Shown here piece by piece: positions 24,051 through 31,501 of a DNA stretch of 48,041 nt. The stretch comes from CADCTB01 sp035494015 (GTDB taxonomy: Bacteria; Actinomycetota; Acidimicrobiia; Acidimicrobiales; AC-14). The stretch covers positions 1 to 48,041 of the forward strand of contig DATJHJ010000097.1 in the NCBI GenBank assembly GCA_035494015.1. Reading direction: 5' to 3'. The notes beneath the pieces were generated by a model. It was not told where the DNA came from. It worked only from the letters and a program-made list of their open reading frames with translations, and did not search any database. Both the position numbers and the translations under genes were made by a program. Within the stretch, counting starts at the first letter, position 1; each line of letters opens with the position of its first letter.

Positions 24051-24833
24051 CTACCGAGAGGGCAGGACCCGGTCCTGGCCGAGGTCGAGCTCGGGCCAAC
24101 GGTCGACCGGCACCGCGGCCAGGACGGCGGCGGGGACCAGGCCGACGAGCTCGGCACCGGCCACGGCGGCCCGGGCGGCCACCAGGTCGTAGGCGGCGGC
24201 CGGCCCGACGACCAGCGGGTCGACCAGGTTCATGGACACCTGGGCCCGCCCGCCCACGTCGAGGCCGAGGGCCCGCAGGCCCGGGCCCCGGATCTCCTTG
24301 GCCACCCGCCGGGCCGTGGCCACGTCCACCCCATCGGCGAGCCACACGTTGTAGGCCACCAGGACCGGGCGGGCCCCGGCGCAGATGGCGCCCGCAGTCG
24401 GATGGGGGACCGCGGGGCCGGTGTCCGGCGACAAGGCGGTGAAGGCGTGCCGTCGCACGTCGGGCAGCGACCGCTCCGGCCCGTACCGGAAGCAGGGCAC
24501 GCCCAGCTCGTCGCCCGCCCATCTGGCGAACCGGTCCCGGGCCGCCACCGCGTCGGCCAGGGTGGAAGCGGCCAGGGGGGCGAAGGGCACGACGTCGACC
24601 GCCCCCAGCCGGGGGTGGACGCCGACGTGGAGCCGCAGGTCGACCCGCCGCACCCCCTCGGCGGCCACGGCCCGGGCCGCCTCCTCCACCCCGTCACCGG
24701 CCAGGGTGAGCACGGCCCGGTTGTGGTGGGGGTCGGCGTGCACGTCGAGCAGGCACGCCCCGGCGGCGGCCGCAATGGCGTCGACCACCCGCCGGTCCCG
24801 CCCCTCGCTCACGTTGACCACGCACTCCAGCAC
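24051..24833 (-). CDS. Glutamate formimidoyltransferase-type protein
   Basis: About 260 aa, resembling the N-terminal two subdomains of formimidoyltransferase (FTCD), which move the formimino group of formiminoglutamate to tetrahydrofolate. Seen: ECVVNVSEGRD opening, DVHADPHHNRAVLTLAG with the catalytic His, HVGVHPRLGAVDVVPF, and VAYNVWLADG with GGRAQVSMNL later. Shorter than full-length (~300 aa) enzymes, and no cyclodeaminase part or hut gene adjoins, so the substrate is unproven. The GTG at 24833 gives the family N-terminus (VLECVVNVSEG). A long upstream continuation of the frame through the LLM gene is antisense and discarded. Confidence 0.85.
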   Translation of the reverse strand: MLECVVNVSEGRDRRVVDAIAAAAGACLLDVHADPHHNRAVLTLAGDGVEEAARAVAAEGVRRVDLRLHVGVHPRLGAVDVVPFAPLAASTLADAVAARDRFARWAGDELGVPCFRYGPERSLPDVRRHAFTALSPDTGPAVPHPTAGAICAGARPVLVAYNVWLADGVDVATARRVAKEIRGPGLRALGLDVGGRAQVSMNLVDPLVVGPAAAYDLVAARAAVAGAELVGLVPAAVLAAVPVDRWPELDLGQDRVLPSR

Positions 24834-24837
24834 CGCT

Positions 24838-24872
24838 CGTAGGTTGGCACTCCGTCCACGTAGGTTGGCACT
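24838..24872. promoter_or_regulatory. Direct repeats 21 bp apart in a divergent promoter
   Basis: CGTAGGTTGGCACT occurs at 24838-24851 and 24859-24872, spaced 21 bases, two helical turns. The second copy contains the plus-strand -10 candidate TAGGTT (24861-24866) 9 bases before the ATG at 24876. Confidence 0.5.
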
Positions 24873-24875
24873 TCC

Positions 24876-25865
24876 ATGGATCTCGGGCTGGCGCTCCCGC
24901 AGTACGACTTCTCGGTGCCGGGCGAGTCCCCCCTGCGCTGGGAGACCCTGCTCGGCTGGGCCGAGCGGGCCGAGCGTCTCGGGTTCGACTCCGTCTGGCT
25001 CAGCGACCACCTGTTCCTCGACATCTCCCGCTACGGCGCCGCCCCCGGCGAGCACGGCTGTTTCGACCCCCTGGTGGCCTTGGGCGCCATCGCCCGCCGC
25101 ACCGCGTCCGTCCGGCTCGGGACCCTCACCCTGTGCGCCCCCCTGCGGACCGCCACCGTGCTGGCCAAGGCGCTGGCCACCCTGGACGTGGTGTCGGGCG
25201 GGCGGTTGACCATCGGCCTGGGTGCCGGCTGGTACGAACCCGAGCTGGTGGCCGCCGGGCTCACGCTGGAGGCGCCCGGGGCCCGCCTGGCCCGGCTGGC
25301 CGAGCACGTGCAGGTGCTGCGGGGCATGTTCGGGGGCGGGCCGTACTCCTTCGACGGCCGGTACGAGCGGGCCGACCGGGCCCGCTGCCAGCCTCGTCCC
25401 CTCCAGCGGCCGGCACCGCCGATCTGGGTGGGCGGCAAGGGCGACCGGCTGCTCGGCCTGGCCGGGACCTACGCCGACGGGTGGAACACGGCGTGGAGGT
25501 GGTCGATGGCGGCGTGGGCCGAGCGGGCTGCGGTGCTGGACCAGGCGTGCGAGCGGGCCGGCCGCGACCCCGCGTCGGTCACGCGCTCCCTCGGCCTGTA
25601 CGCCCTCGCCGGGGAGGACGAGCGGGATCTGGCCCGCCGGTTCGAGCGGCTGCGGGCGCTGTCGCCCCCCGGGGTCATGGACGGGGCCACCCTCGCCGAC
25701 TGGCGCCAGGGTCGGCTGGTGGGGACGGTCGAGCAGGTCGCCGAGGCGGTGGCCGAGTGGGCGCAGCTGGGCGTGTCCAGCCTGATCCTCAACGCCGGCG
25801 CGGTGCCCTTCGCCTTGGCGGCCGGTGACGACGTGGAGTTGCTGGTCGGGGCCTGTAGGCTGTGA
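24876..25865 (+). CDS. LLM-class F420-dependent oxidoreductase
   Basis: 329 aa, luciferase-like monooxygenase fold that uses coenzyme F420 (or FMN) for hydride transfer. Typical blocks: LGLALPQYDFSVPGES, GFDSVWLSDHLF near residue 40, VRLGTLTLCAPLRTATVLAKA, TLDVVSGGRLTIGLGAGW and PAPPIWVGGKGDRLLGL. The F420 preference is inferred from the actinobacterial setting. A -10 TAGGTT and a 14-base direct repeat pair precede the ATG at 24876, without a ribosome binding site. It is divergent from the formimidoyltransferase gene; TatA follows 3 bases after its stop. Substrate unknown. Confidence 0.88.
   Translation: MDLGLALPQYDFSVPGESPLRWETLLGWAERAERLGFDSVWLSDHLFLDISRYGAAPGEHGCFDPLVALGAIARRTASVRLGTLTLCAPLRTATVLAKALATLDVVSGGRLTIGLGAGWYEPELVAAGLTLEAPGARLARLAEHVQVLRGMFGGGPYSFDGRYERADRARCQPRPLQRPAPPIWVGGKGDRLLGLAGTYADGWNTAWRWSMAAWAERAAVLDQACERAGRDPASVTRSLGLYALAGEDERDLARRFERLRALSPPGVMDGATLADWRQGRLVGTVEQVAEAVAEWAQLGVSSLILNAGAVPFALAAGDDVELLVGACRL
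25856..25861 (+). promoter_or_regulatory. -10 element for tatA (leaderless)
   Basis: TAGGCT, 7 bases before the tatA ATG at 25869, lying in the last codons of the LLM gene. Confidence 0.45.
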
Positions 25866-25868
25866 TGC

Positions 25869-26150
25869 ATGGGTGGCCTTGGTGCGCCGGAACTGATCAT
25901 CATCCTCCTCGTCGTGCTGCTCCTGTTCGGTTCCACCAAGCTGCCGAAGCTGGCCAAGTCCCTTGGTGAGGCGTCCAAGGAGTTCAAGAAGGGGATCGCC
26001 GACGAGGACGAGCCCCGGGCCGTGACGGCGACGGCCGCCCCCGCCCCGGCCCCGGCCGAGGAAAAGGTCACCATGACCAAGGCCGAGCTGGACGCCCTCC
26101 TGGCCGAGCGCGAGGCCCAGGCCCGCAAGAACGCCCCCCCTTCCGTCTAG
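25869..26150 (+). CDS. tatA: Twin-arginine translocase component TatA/E
   Basis: 93 aa. One N-terminal membrane helix (residues 5-20, GAPELIIILLVVLLLFG) followed by the FGSTKLPKLAKSLGEASKEFKKG amphipathic helix, the hallmark of TatA, then an acidic/Ala-rich unstructured tail with a coiled end. It oligomerises to let folded proteins cross the membrane with TatC. A -10 TAGGCT overlaps the end of the LLM gene, 7 bases before the ATG, so it can be transcribed alone. No tatC is close; the sigma-E operon starts 33 bases later. Confidence 0.9.
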   Translation: MGGLGAPELIIILLVVLLLFGSTKLPKLAKSLGEASKEFKKGIADEDEPRAVTATAAPAPAPAEEKVTMTKAELDALLAEREAQARKNAPPSV

Positions 26151-26154
26151 CGAG

Positions 26155-26180
26155 GGAACTCGGCGGCTGCGGCCGTCGTT
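26155..26180 (+). promoter_or_regulatory. ECF-sigma-type promoter of the sigE operon
   Basis: GGAAC (26155-26159), 17 bases, CGTT (26177-26180), the classic -35/-10 pair read by extracytoplasmic-function sigma factors. It ends 3 bases before the sigE ATG, so the sigma factor probably drives its own operon. Confidence 0.6.
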
Positions 26181-26183
26181 CTC

Positions 26184-26684
26184 ATGGCAGGTAGTGGGGT
26201 CCCCAGCTGGGAGGAGGTTGCCCGGAACCACGGGCGCTTTCTCTACACGGTGGCCTACCGCCTGACCGGTAATCACGACGACGCGCAGGATCTGGTGCAG
26301 GAAGTGCTTCTCAGGGTTCGAAAGGGCCTGGAGACCTACCGGCCCGGGTCATTGGAGGGGTGGTTGAGCCGCATCACCACCAACACGTTCCTGGACGAGA
26401 CGAGGCGCCGCCGCCGGCGCCCGGTCGACCCGCTCCCCGACGAGCCCGACCGGGTGGTCCCGCCCGCGCCCGGCGCCGACGTGGCCGCGGCGTCCGAGGG
26501 CCTGCCCGACGACGTCCAGGACGCCCTGCGTCGCCTGCCCCCGGAGTACCGGGCCGCGGTGGTGATGTGCGACGTGGTCGGCCTGTCGTACCAGGAGATC
26601 AGCCAGTCGTTGGACGTCCCGGTCGGGACGGTCCGCAGCCGCATCCATCGCGGCCGGGCCTTGTTGCGGCAGGCCCTGGCATGA
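26184..26684 (+). CDS. ECF RNA polymerase sigma factor (SigE-like)
   Basis: 166 aa. Region 2 (residues 15-80) has VAYRLTGNHDDAQDLVQEVLLRV and WLSRITTNTFLDETRRRRRR; region 4 (105-165) has LPPEYRAAVVMCDVVGLSYQEIS and the helix-turn-helix DVPVGTVRSRIHRGRALLRQ. There is no extra domain, so it is a minimal ECF sigma-E/RpoE-type factor. It shares four bases (ATGA) with the anti-sigma gene, then the RseB-like gene, giving a three-gene stress-signalling operon. A GGAAC-N17-CGTT promoter matching its own recognition pattern precedes it. Confidence 0.95.
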   Translation: MAGSGVPSWEEVARNHGRFLYTVAYRLTGNHDDAQDLVQEVLLRVRKGLETYRPGSLEGWLSRITTNTFLDETRRRRRRPVDPLPDEPDRVVPPAPGADVAAASEGLPDDVQDALRRLPPEYRAAVVMCDVVGLSYQEISQSLDVPVGTVRSRIHRGRALLRQALA

Positions 26685-27157
26685 CCGAGCCCCGGCGTTT
26701 CGGCGATTCCCCCTTCGGTGGCGGCATGCACCTGGGCGACGCGCTGAGCGGCCTGCTCGACGGCGAGCTGGCTCCCTCCCAGCAGGACGCGGCCCGAGCG
26801 CACCTGGTCGGCTGCCCCACCTGTGCCGAGGAGCTCCGGGCCGTGGGCCAGGCCCGGGACTGGGTCCGGGCCCTCCCGCCGGTCGAGCCGCCGTTCGGCT
26901 TCTACGAGCGGGCGATGCGGGAGGGCCGGCGGGGCGCCTTCGCCACCGGCCCGTCGCTGCGCCGGCGGGCGGGTCTGGCCGCCCTCGGGGCCGCGGCCGC
27001 CGCCGTCACCGTGCTCGGGGTCGGCTCCCCCCGCCCGAACCCGGCCTCGCCGGCCGTGCCCCGGCTGGTCGAGGCCCACGCCACCAGCGCCTCCGTAGGG
27101 GCCGACCTGCTCAGCAAGCTCGCTCCGGTGGCGGTGCCCGTCTCGTTCGGGCGATGA
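26681..27157 (+). CDS. Anti-sigma factor with zinc-finger motif
   Basis: 158 aa. The N-terminal zf-HC2/ZAS motif is intact: His41, Cys45, Cys48 (AHLVGCPTC) preceded by LSGLLDGEL. One membrane helix (about 92-109, GLAALGAAAAAVTVLGVG) separates it from an extracellular tail of about 45 residues, like RseA/RsrA-type regulators that hold the ECF sigma factor at the membrane. The ATG at 26681 overlaps the sigma stop by four bases. The next gene supplies an exported RseB-like protein that likely protects this tail from proteolysis. Confidence 0.9.
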   Translation: MTEPRRFGDSPFGGGMHLGDALSGLLDGELAPSQQDAARAHLVGCPTCAEELRAVGQARDWVRALPPVEPPFGFYERAMREGRRGAFATGPSLRRRAGLAALGAAAAAVTVLGVGSPRPNPASPAVPRLVEAHATSASVGADLLSKLAPVAVPVSFGR

Positions 27158-28149
27158 GGGTCGCGGTCACCGCCACCTTCACGCTGCTCCTCACCACCGC
27201 CGTGGCCGCCCCCGCGGTCGCCGCCCCGGCCAGCGCCCTCGACCAGGCCAGGCAAGCGTCCGAGGACACCCCCTTCGACGGGGTGCTCGACGTCCGCTGG
27301 CAGGACGGCGGCGCCACCCACCTCGAGCGGCTGACCGTGCAGGGGCGGGGTGGGGCCATGGTGATCCAGGGCGGTAACCAGGTCATGGCGCTCAGCCCCT
27401 TCGAGCGACTCCTGGCCCACGGCGGCCAGAGCTGGGACGAGCTGTGGCCGTCGAGCGTGACCCCCGGCCCCCGACCCGACGCCAGCGCCAAGTACCAGGT
27501 GACCGAGGTGGCCGGCGGTCCCGTGGTCGCCGGTCGGACGACGAAGACCGTCCGCATCAGCCAGGGGGCCACGGTCCGGGAGCAGCTCTACCTGGACGCC
27601 GCCACCAGCCTCATGCTCGAGCGCGACGAGTACGGCGAGGACGGCTCGGTGGTGCGGGCCATGGCCTTCGAGTCCGTCAGTCTGGACGCGTCGATGGCCG
27701 CGCCGGCCAAGCCGCCGTCGGCCGAGCACCCGGCCACGCCGGTCGCCGTGCGGGGCCAGGTGAGCGCCCTGGCCCCGCTCGAGCTGGCCGACGGCTACCG
27801 GCGGGTCGGGGTGTACCGCTCGGGCGGCATCCTCCACGCCCTGTACAGCGACGGCGTCTACGACCTGTCCGTTTTCGAGCAGGCCGGCCGGCTCCGCCAC
27901 TCGGACCTGCCCGGCCCCGGGGACCCGGTCGCCGTCGCCGGCGGCACGACGGGCTGGACCTACCCGTGGCCGGGCGGCCAGCTGGTCGTGTGGTCGACCG
28001 AGGGCCGGATCCTGACCGCGGTCAGCGACGCTCCCGCCGACCAGCTCCTCCTGGCCGTCCGCTCGCTCCCGCCCCTACCGCCCGAGCGCCCCTCCCTGCT
28101 GTCCAAGCTCAAGCGGGCGTGCCGGACCCTCATGGAGCCGCTGGCATAG
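27154..28149 (+). CDS. Exported MucB/RseB-like regulator
   Basis: 331 aa. A signal peptide (residues 1-24, VAVTATFTLLLTTAVAAPAVAA) leads to a domain like the lipoprotein-sensing half of RseB: TPFDGVLDVRWQDGG, YLDAATSLMLERDEYGEDGSVVRAMAFESV-type text and a later YRRVGVYRSGGILHALYSDGVYDLSVF part. In proteobacteria RseB binds RseA and stops its cleavage until lipids or misfolded proteins appear; here it is the third gene of the sigma/anti-sigma operon, overlapping by ATGA. Function is inferred from fold and order. No cysteine pair. Confidence 0.82.
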   Translation: MRVAVTATFTLLLTTAVAAPAVAAPASALDQARQASEDTPFDGVLDVRWQDGGATHLERLTVQGRGGAMVIQGGNQVMALSPFERLLAHGGQSWDELWPSSVTPGPRPDASAKYQVTEVAGGPVVAGRTTKTVRISQGATVREQLYLDAATSLMLERDEYGEDGSVVRAMAFESVSLDASMAAPAKPPSAEHPATPVAVRGQVSALAPLELADGYRRVGVYRSGGILHALYSDGVYDLSVFEQAGRLRHSDLPGPGDPVAVAGGTTGWTYPWPGGQLVVWSTEGRILTAVSDAPADQLLLAVRSLPPLPPERPSLLSKLKRACRTLMEPLA

Positions 28150-28167
28150 CCGCCGAGGAGCCGCCGG

Positions 28168-28419
28168 TTAGCGGGGCGACGCCCCGGTGAGGCGCTCCAG
28201 CCGGCGGCGGCGGGCGATGCGGCGGCGCTCACGCTCCGACGCTCCGCCCCAGACCCCGTGGTCGATCCCGTTGCGCAGGGCGTACTCCAGGCAGGGTTCC
28301 TTGACCGGGCAGGTGGCGCAGACGCGCCGGGCAACCTCCACGCCGACCCCGTCGCTGGGGAAGAAGAGCGACGGAGACTCGCTCCGGCAGTTGCCTTCGG
28401 CCATCCACTCGTTGTCCAT
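28168..28419 (-). CDS. WhiB-family Fe-S transcriptional regulator (second)
   Basis: 83 aa. Cluster cysteines C11, C34, C37 and C43 (NCRSESPSLFFP, VCATCPVKEPC) and the GVWGG turn (55-59), followed by a basic tail ERERRRIARRRRLERL. The start at 28419 is chosen for its strong ribosome binding site GAGGAGG 6 bases before ATG; an ATG at 28485 would add 22 residues that homologues lack. It converges with the RseB-like gene and is divergent from a hypothetical gene at 28554. Sequence differs enough from the 23668 WhiB to be a separate paralogue. Confidence 0.92.
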   Translation of the reverse strand: MDNEWMAEGNCRSESPSLFFPSDGVGVEVARRVCATCPVKEPCLEYALRNGIDHGVWGGASERERRRIARRRRLERLTGASPR

Positions 28420-28541
28420 CCGGCCCTCCTCGTCGGGCGTCCACTGAGAACAACGGGCTGCGTCCGCAAGTGGTTCCCTCACCATTCCCTACGGAGAAGA
28501 AGACGTATCCGGACTGCAGAAAGTTTCAACCTGCCGCCCGG

Positions 28542-28547
28542 TAGCCT
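28542..28547 (+). promoter_or_regulatory. -10 element for the 28554 gene (leaderless)
   Basis: TAGCCT, 6 bases before the ATG at 28554. Confidence 0.5.
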
Positions 28548-28553
28548 GTCGGG

Positions 28554-28847
28554 ATGGCCCAGGCACCCGAAGAGTTGTCCGAGGAACCCCAGCCACCGCG
28601 CGGCCACGTGCGGGTGGTCTACCTCGGCCCGGTGGCCCCCCACTGGCAGGTGGTGTCGGACTTCGGTGACCGGAACGTGATCGAGGAGCTGAGCCAGCGC
28701 ATCCTGGCCCGGCTCCTCCTGCTGCCCCCGCACGACCCCCAGTTCCGCCGTAACCGCGAGCGGGTGGTGCGTGACGCCGAGCGGGAGAACATCTTGCTCG
28801 ACTGGGACCTCGGACTACCCGATGACGACGGCGGCGAGTCGGGCTGA
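28554..28847 (+). CDS. Conserved hypothetical small protein
   Basis: 97 aa, soluble and without a signal or membrane helix. A Pro/Glu-rich start (residues 1-15) leads to HVRVVYLGPVAPHWQVVSDFG, an amphipathic helix VIEELSQRILARLLLL and a charged FRRNRERVVRDAERENILLDW segment. No family recognised. A TAGCCT hexamer 6 bases before the ATG gives a leaderless transcript. It lies 50 bases ahead of the SenX3-like gene, same direction, but that gene has its own -10, so functional linkage is only suggestive. Confidence 0.6.
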   Translation: MAQAPEELSEEPQPPRGHVRVVYLGPVAPHWQVVSDFGDRNVIEELSQRILARLLLLPPHDPQFRRNRERVVRDAERENILLDWDLGLPDDDGGESG

Positions 28848-28884
28848 GGCCGCGCTGAGCCACCACCCGCGGCCGGGGGCGCCG

Positions 28885-28890
28885 TATGGT
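28885..28890 (+). promoter_or_regulatory. -10 element for the SenX3-like gene (leaderless)
   Basis: TATGGT, 7 bases before the ATG at 28898. A further ATG at 28886 lies inside this hexamer and is therefore not the start. Confidence 0.5.
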
Positions 28891-28897
28891 GGGGAGA

Positions 28898-30184
28898 ATG
28901 CCGCTGTCGAGCGCTGACGCCGCCGTCGTCGCCGGCGCGGCCGTGGTGGTGTTCATCGCCATCCTGTGGATCCTCCTGTCCCGGCGGTCGGTGGCCCGCC
29001 GGCTGGCCGCGCTGACCGCCCGCATGGGCGAGTCCGACATGCAGTTCGGCGGGCGGGCCGGGCTGGAGTCCGGGCTGGCCAAGCTGGAGCGCGTCGTCGA
29101 CAGCACCGTGGCCGTGGCCAGCGAGGCCAACTCGGCCCGGTCGCTGATGGAGGAGGCCCTCGCCGCCGTGCCCCACGGGGTGGTCGTGGGCGACGACGAG
29201 GGGGCGGTGGTCTTCCAGAACGCCCCGGCCGCCGACCTGCTCGGCCAGAACGGCAGCCGGTCGTCGGCCCGCCGCACCGTCGCCCAGCTCCTCGTCGCCG
29301 CCGCCGAGGGCAAGCCCGACACCGCCTCGGTCGAGGTGGAGGGCCCGCCGCCCCGAACCCTGTCCATGCAGGCCATGCCCCTGCACGACGAGCAGCGCAC
29401 GCTCGGCGCGGTGGTGGTGATCGAGGATCTCTCCGATCGCAACCGCCACGAGTCGGTGCGGCGGGAGTTCGTCGACAACATCGGCCAGGAGCTCAAGCGG
29501 CCCGTGGGCGCCCTCGGCCTGCTGGCTGAGACGCTGGCCGCCGAGGAGGACCCCGCGGTCGTGGCCCGGCTGTCCCGGCGGCTCCAGAACGAGGCCCAGC
29601 GGGTCTCGCGGGTGGTCGACGACCTCATGCTCCTGTCGCAGATGGACGAGGATCTGCCCGGCCCCGAGCCCGTTCCCGTCCACCTGATCGTGGCCCAGGC
29701 GGCCGAGCGGGTCCGGGCCGCGGCGGTCGACAAGGACATGACCGTCAACTTCGGCGAGCCGGCGCACCGGCTATCGGTGATGGGCGACCGCCGCCAGATC
29801 GTCTCCGCCGTCTACAACCTGCTCGACAACGCGGTGAAGTACTCGCCCCAGGGCTCGGTGGTCGAGGTCCGGGGCCGCCAGGACGGCGAGTGGGTGGAGA
29901 TCAGCGTGCGCGACCGGGGGATCGGGATCCCCGAGGCCGACCTGGAGCACATCTTCGAGCGCTTCTACCGGGTCGAGGGGGCCAAGGCCCGCCACCTGGG
30001 CGGCAGCGGGCTGGGCCTGGCCATCGTCCGCCACGTCGTCGGCACCCATGGCGGCGAGGTGCGGGTCGAGTCCGAGGAGGGGGAGGGGTCGACGTTCGTG
30101 CTCCGGCTCCCCGCCGGCCCGTCCCCGGCCGCCGCGCCGGCCCCCCCGGCCGCCCCCGCCGCCGACGCGGCCAAGGCGGGCTGA
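28898..30184 (+). CDS. SenX3-like histidine kinase homologue lacking the phosphoacceptor His
   Basis: 428 aa. One N-terminal membrane helix (about 6-27), a PAS-like domain (about 85-180: VPHGVVVGDDEGAVVFQNAPA), then a dimerisation helix whose H-box reads FVDNIGQELKRPVGAL, with Gln197 (codon CAG, 29486-29488) where the phosphorylated His should be and Arg for the usual Thr. The ATP-binding domain is complete: NLLDNAVKYS (N box), DRGIGIP (G1), FERFYR (F box), GGSGLGLAIV (G2). No response regulator adjoins. It is either a pseudokinase, an ATP-dependent modulator of another kinase, or a phosphatase-only form. The ATG at 28898 is used because the one at 28886 sits in the -10 element. Confidence 0.88.
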   Translation: MPLSSADAAVVAGAAVVVFIAILWILLSRRSVARRLAALTARMGESDMQFGGRAGLESGLAKLERVVDSTVAVASEANSARSLMEEALAAVPHGVVVGDDEGAVVFQNAPAADLLGQNGSRSSARRTVAQLLVAAAEGKPDTASVEVEGPPPRTLSMQAMPLHDEQRTLGAVVVIEDLSDRNRHESVRREFVDNIGQELKRPVGALGLLAETLAAEEDPAVVARLSRRLQNEAQRVSRVVDDLMLLSQMDEDLPGPEPVPVHLIVAQAAERVRAAAVDKDMTVNFGEPAHRLSVMGDRRQIVSAVYNLLDNAVKYSPQGSVVEVRGRQDGEWVEISVRDRGIGIPEADLEHIFERFYRVEGAKARHLGGSGLGLAIVRHVVGTHGGEVRVESEEGEGSTFVLRLPAGPSPAAAPAPPAAPAADAAKAG

Positions 30185-30219
30185 GCGTCCGAAAGGAGCC
30201 GGCGACCCGCGCCCAGTCG

Positions 30220-30225
30220 TACGAT
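30220..30225 (+). promoter_or_regulatory. -10 element for the MFS gene (leaderless)
   Basis: TACGAT, 6 bases before the GTG at 30232. Confidence 0.5.
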
Positions 30226-30231
30226 GGGCCG

Positions 30232-31494
30232 GTGGCGCCCACCACCTCCGCGAGCGGGTGGCAGCCCCTGCGCAAGCCGGCCCGCCCGACCGGCCCGCTG
30301 GGCCTGAGCAGGTCCCCCTTCTCCCGGCTGGCCATCGTCCACATCCTGGCCGTGGCCGGGGACACCCTGGTGACCATGGCCCTGGCCGGGTCGCTGTTCT
30401 TCTCTATCTCCCCCCAGGCGGCGCGGGGCCGCGTCGCCCTCTACCTGCTGCTCACGGTGGCGCCCTTCGCCGTCGTCGCCCCGCTCCTGTCGCCGGTGAT
30501 CGACCGGACGAGCGGGGGGCGCCGGGCCCTGATCATCGGCGGGGCCGCCACCCGGGCCGTGGTGTGCATCTCGATGGCCACCCACCTGTCGAGCCTGATC
30601 CTGTTCCCCGAGGCGTTCGCGGTGCTCGTCCTGTCCAAGGCCCACATGGTGACCAAGAGCGCACTCGTGCCGAGCACGGTCACCGGGGAGGGCGAGCTCG
30701 TCGGCGCCAACTCCCGGTTGGCCGTGATCTCCGTGCTCGCCGGCTTCGCCGCCGCCCTGCCGGGCATCGTCGTGCTCAAGATCGGGGCCCTGGGGGCCCC
30801 GTGGGTCGTCCGCCTGGCCGCCCTGGCCTTCGCCGCCACCGCGGCGACCGGGTTCCGCCTGGCCAAGCCACCGGCGTCGGGCGCCGAGAAGCCGCCGGCG
30901 CCCTCGGTGGAGGCGGCCGAGCTGCACGCCGCCTCGGTGCGCATGGCGGCCACGGCCATGGGCGTGCTGCGGGGGATCGTCGGGTTCCTCACCTTCCTGG
31001 TGGCGTTCGGCTTCCGGCACCAGGGGCGGCCGGCATGGTGGTTCGGCGTGGTCCTGGCCGCCAGCATGGCCGGCTCGTTCGTGGGCGCCGCGGTCGCCCC
31101 GCACCTGCGCCGGCGGGTGGAGGAGGAGCGCATCCTGCTCGGGTCGCTGGGCCTGGTGGTGGTCGCCGGCGTCGTCGCCCTTCGCATCGGCGGTCTGCCG
31201 GCTGCGGGCCTGTTGGCTACCGCGGTCGGTGTGGCCAACGGCGCCGGCAAGCTGGCCTTCGACAGCATCGTGCAGCGCGACGCCCCCGACGCGGTGCGGG
31301 GTCGCACCTTCGCCCGGTTCGAGACCCGGTTCCAGCTGGCATGGGTGGTCGGCGCCGCCCTGCCCGTCGCCGTGCACGTCCCGATCGACGTGGGCGCCCT
31401 GTTGCTGGCCGCCGCCGCCGCCGTGGCCTGGTTCTCCTACCTGGCCGGCCGCCGCGCCGTCCGCCGCCACGGCGTGGTGCCCGTCCCCCGCTGA
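30232..31494 (+). CDS. MFS transporter
   Basis: 420 aa with about 11-12 membrane segments starting near residue 28 (LAIVHILAVAGDTLVTMALAG). A conserved-looking DRTSGGRRAL loop occupies the place of the MFS loop-2 signature and a central Pro/Ala-rich cytoplasmic loop divides the halves (about 208-235). Some relatives are drug or macrolide-type exporters, but no substrate can be read. A -10 TACGAT lies 6 bases before the GTG at 30232; upstream in-frame sequence belongs to the kinase region. It follows the SenX3-like gene by 47 bases and converges with the DUF2342 gene. Confidence 0.82.
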   Translation: MAPTTSASGWQPLRKPARPTGPLGLSRSPFSRLAIVHILAVAGDTLVTMALAGSLFFSISPQAARGRVALYLLLTVAPFAVVAPLLSPVIDRTSGGRRALIIGGAATRAVVCISMATHLSSLILFPEAFAVLVLSKAHMVTKSALVPSTVTGEGELVGANSRLAVISVLAGFAAALPGIVVLKIGALGAPWVVRLAALAFAATAATGFRLAKPPASGAEKPPAPSVEAAELHAASVRMAATAMGVLRGIVGFLTFLVAFGFRHQGRPAWWFGVVLAASMAGSFVGAAVAPHLRRRVEEERILLGSLGLVVVAGVVALRIGGLPAAGLLATAVGVANGAGKLAFDSIVQRDAPDAVRGRTFARFETRFQLAWVVGAALPVAVHVPIDVGALLLAAAAAVAWFSYLAGRRAVRRHGVVPVPR

Positions 31495-31501
31495 GCGGGG
31501 G

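Noticed and set aside
24834..26276. Upstream extension of the formimidoyltransferase frame by about 480 codons
   Set aside because: Runs antisense to the LLM, tatA and sigma genes; only the part from the GTG at 24833 matches the family.
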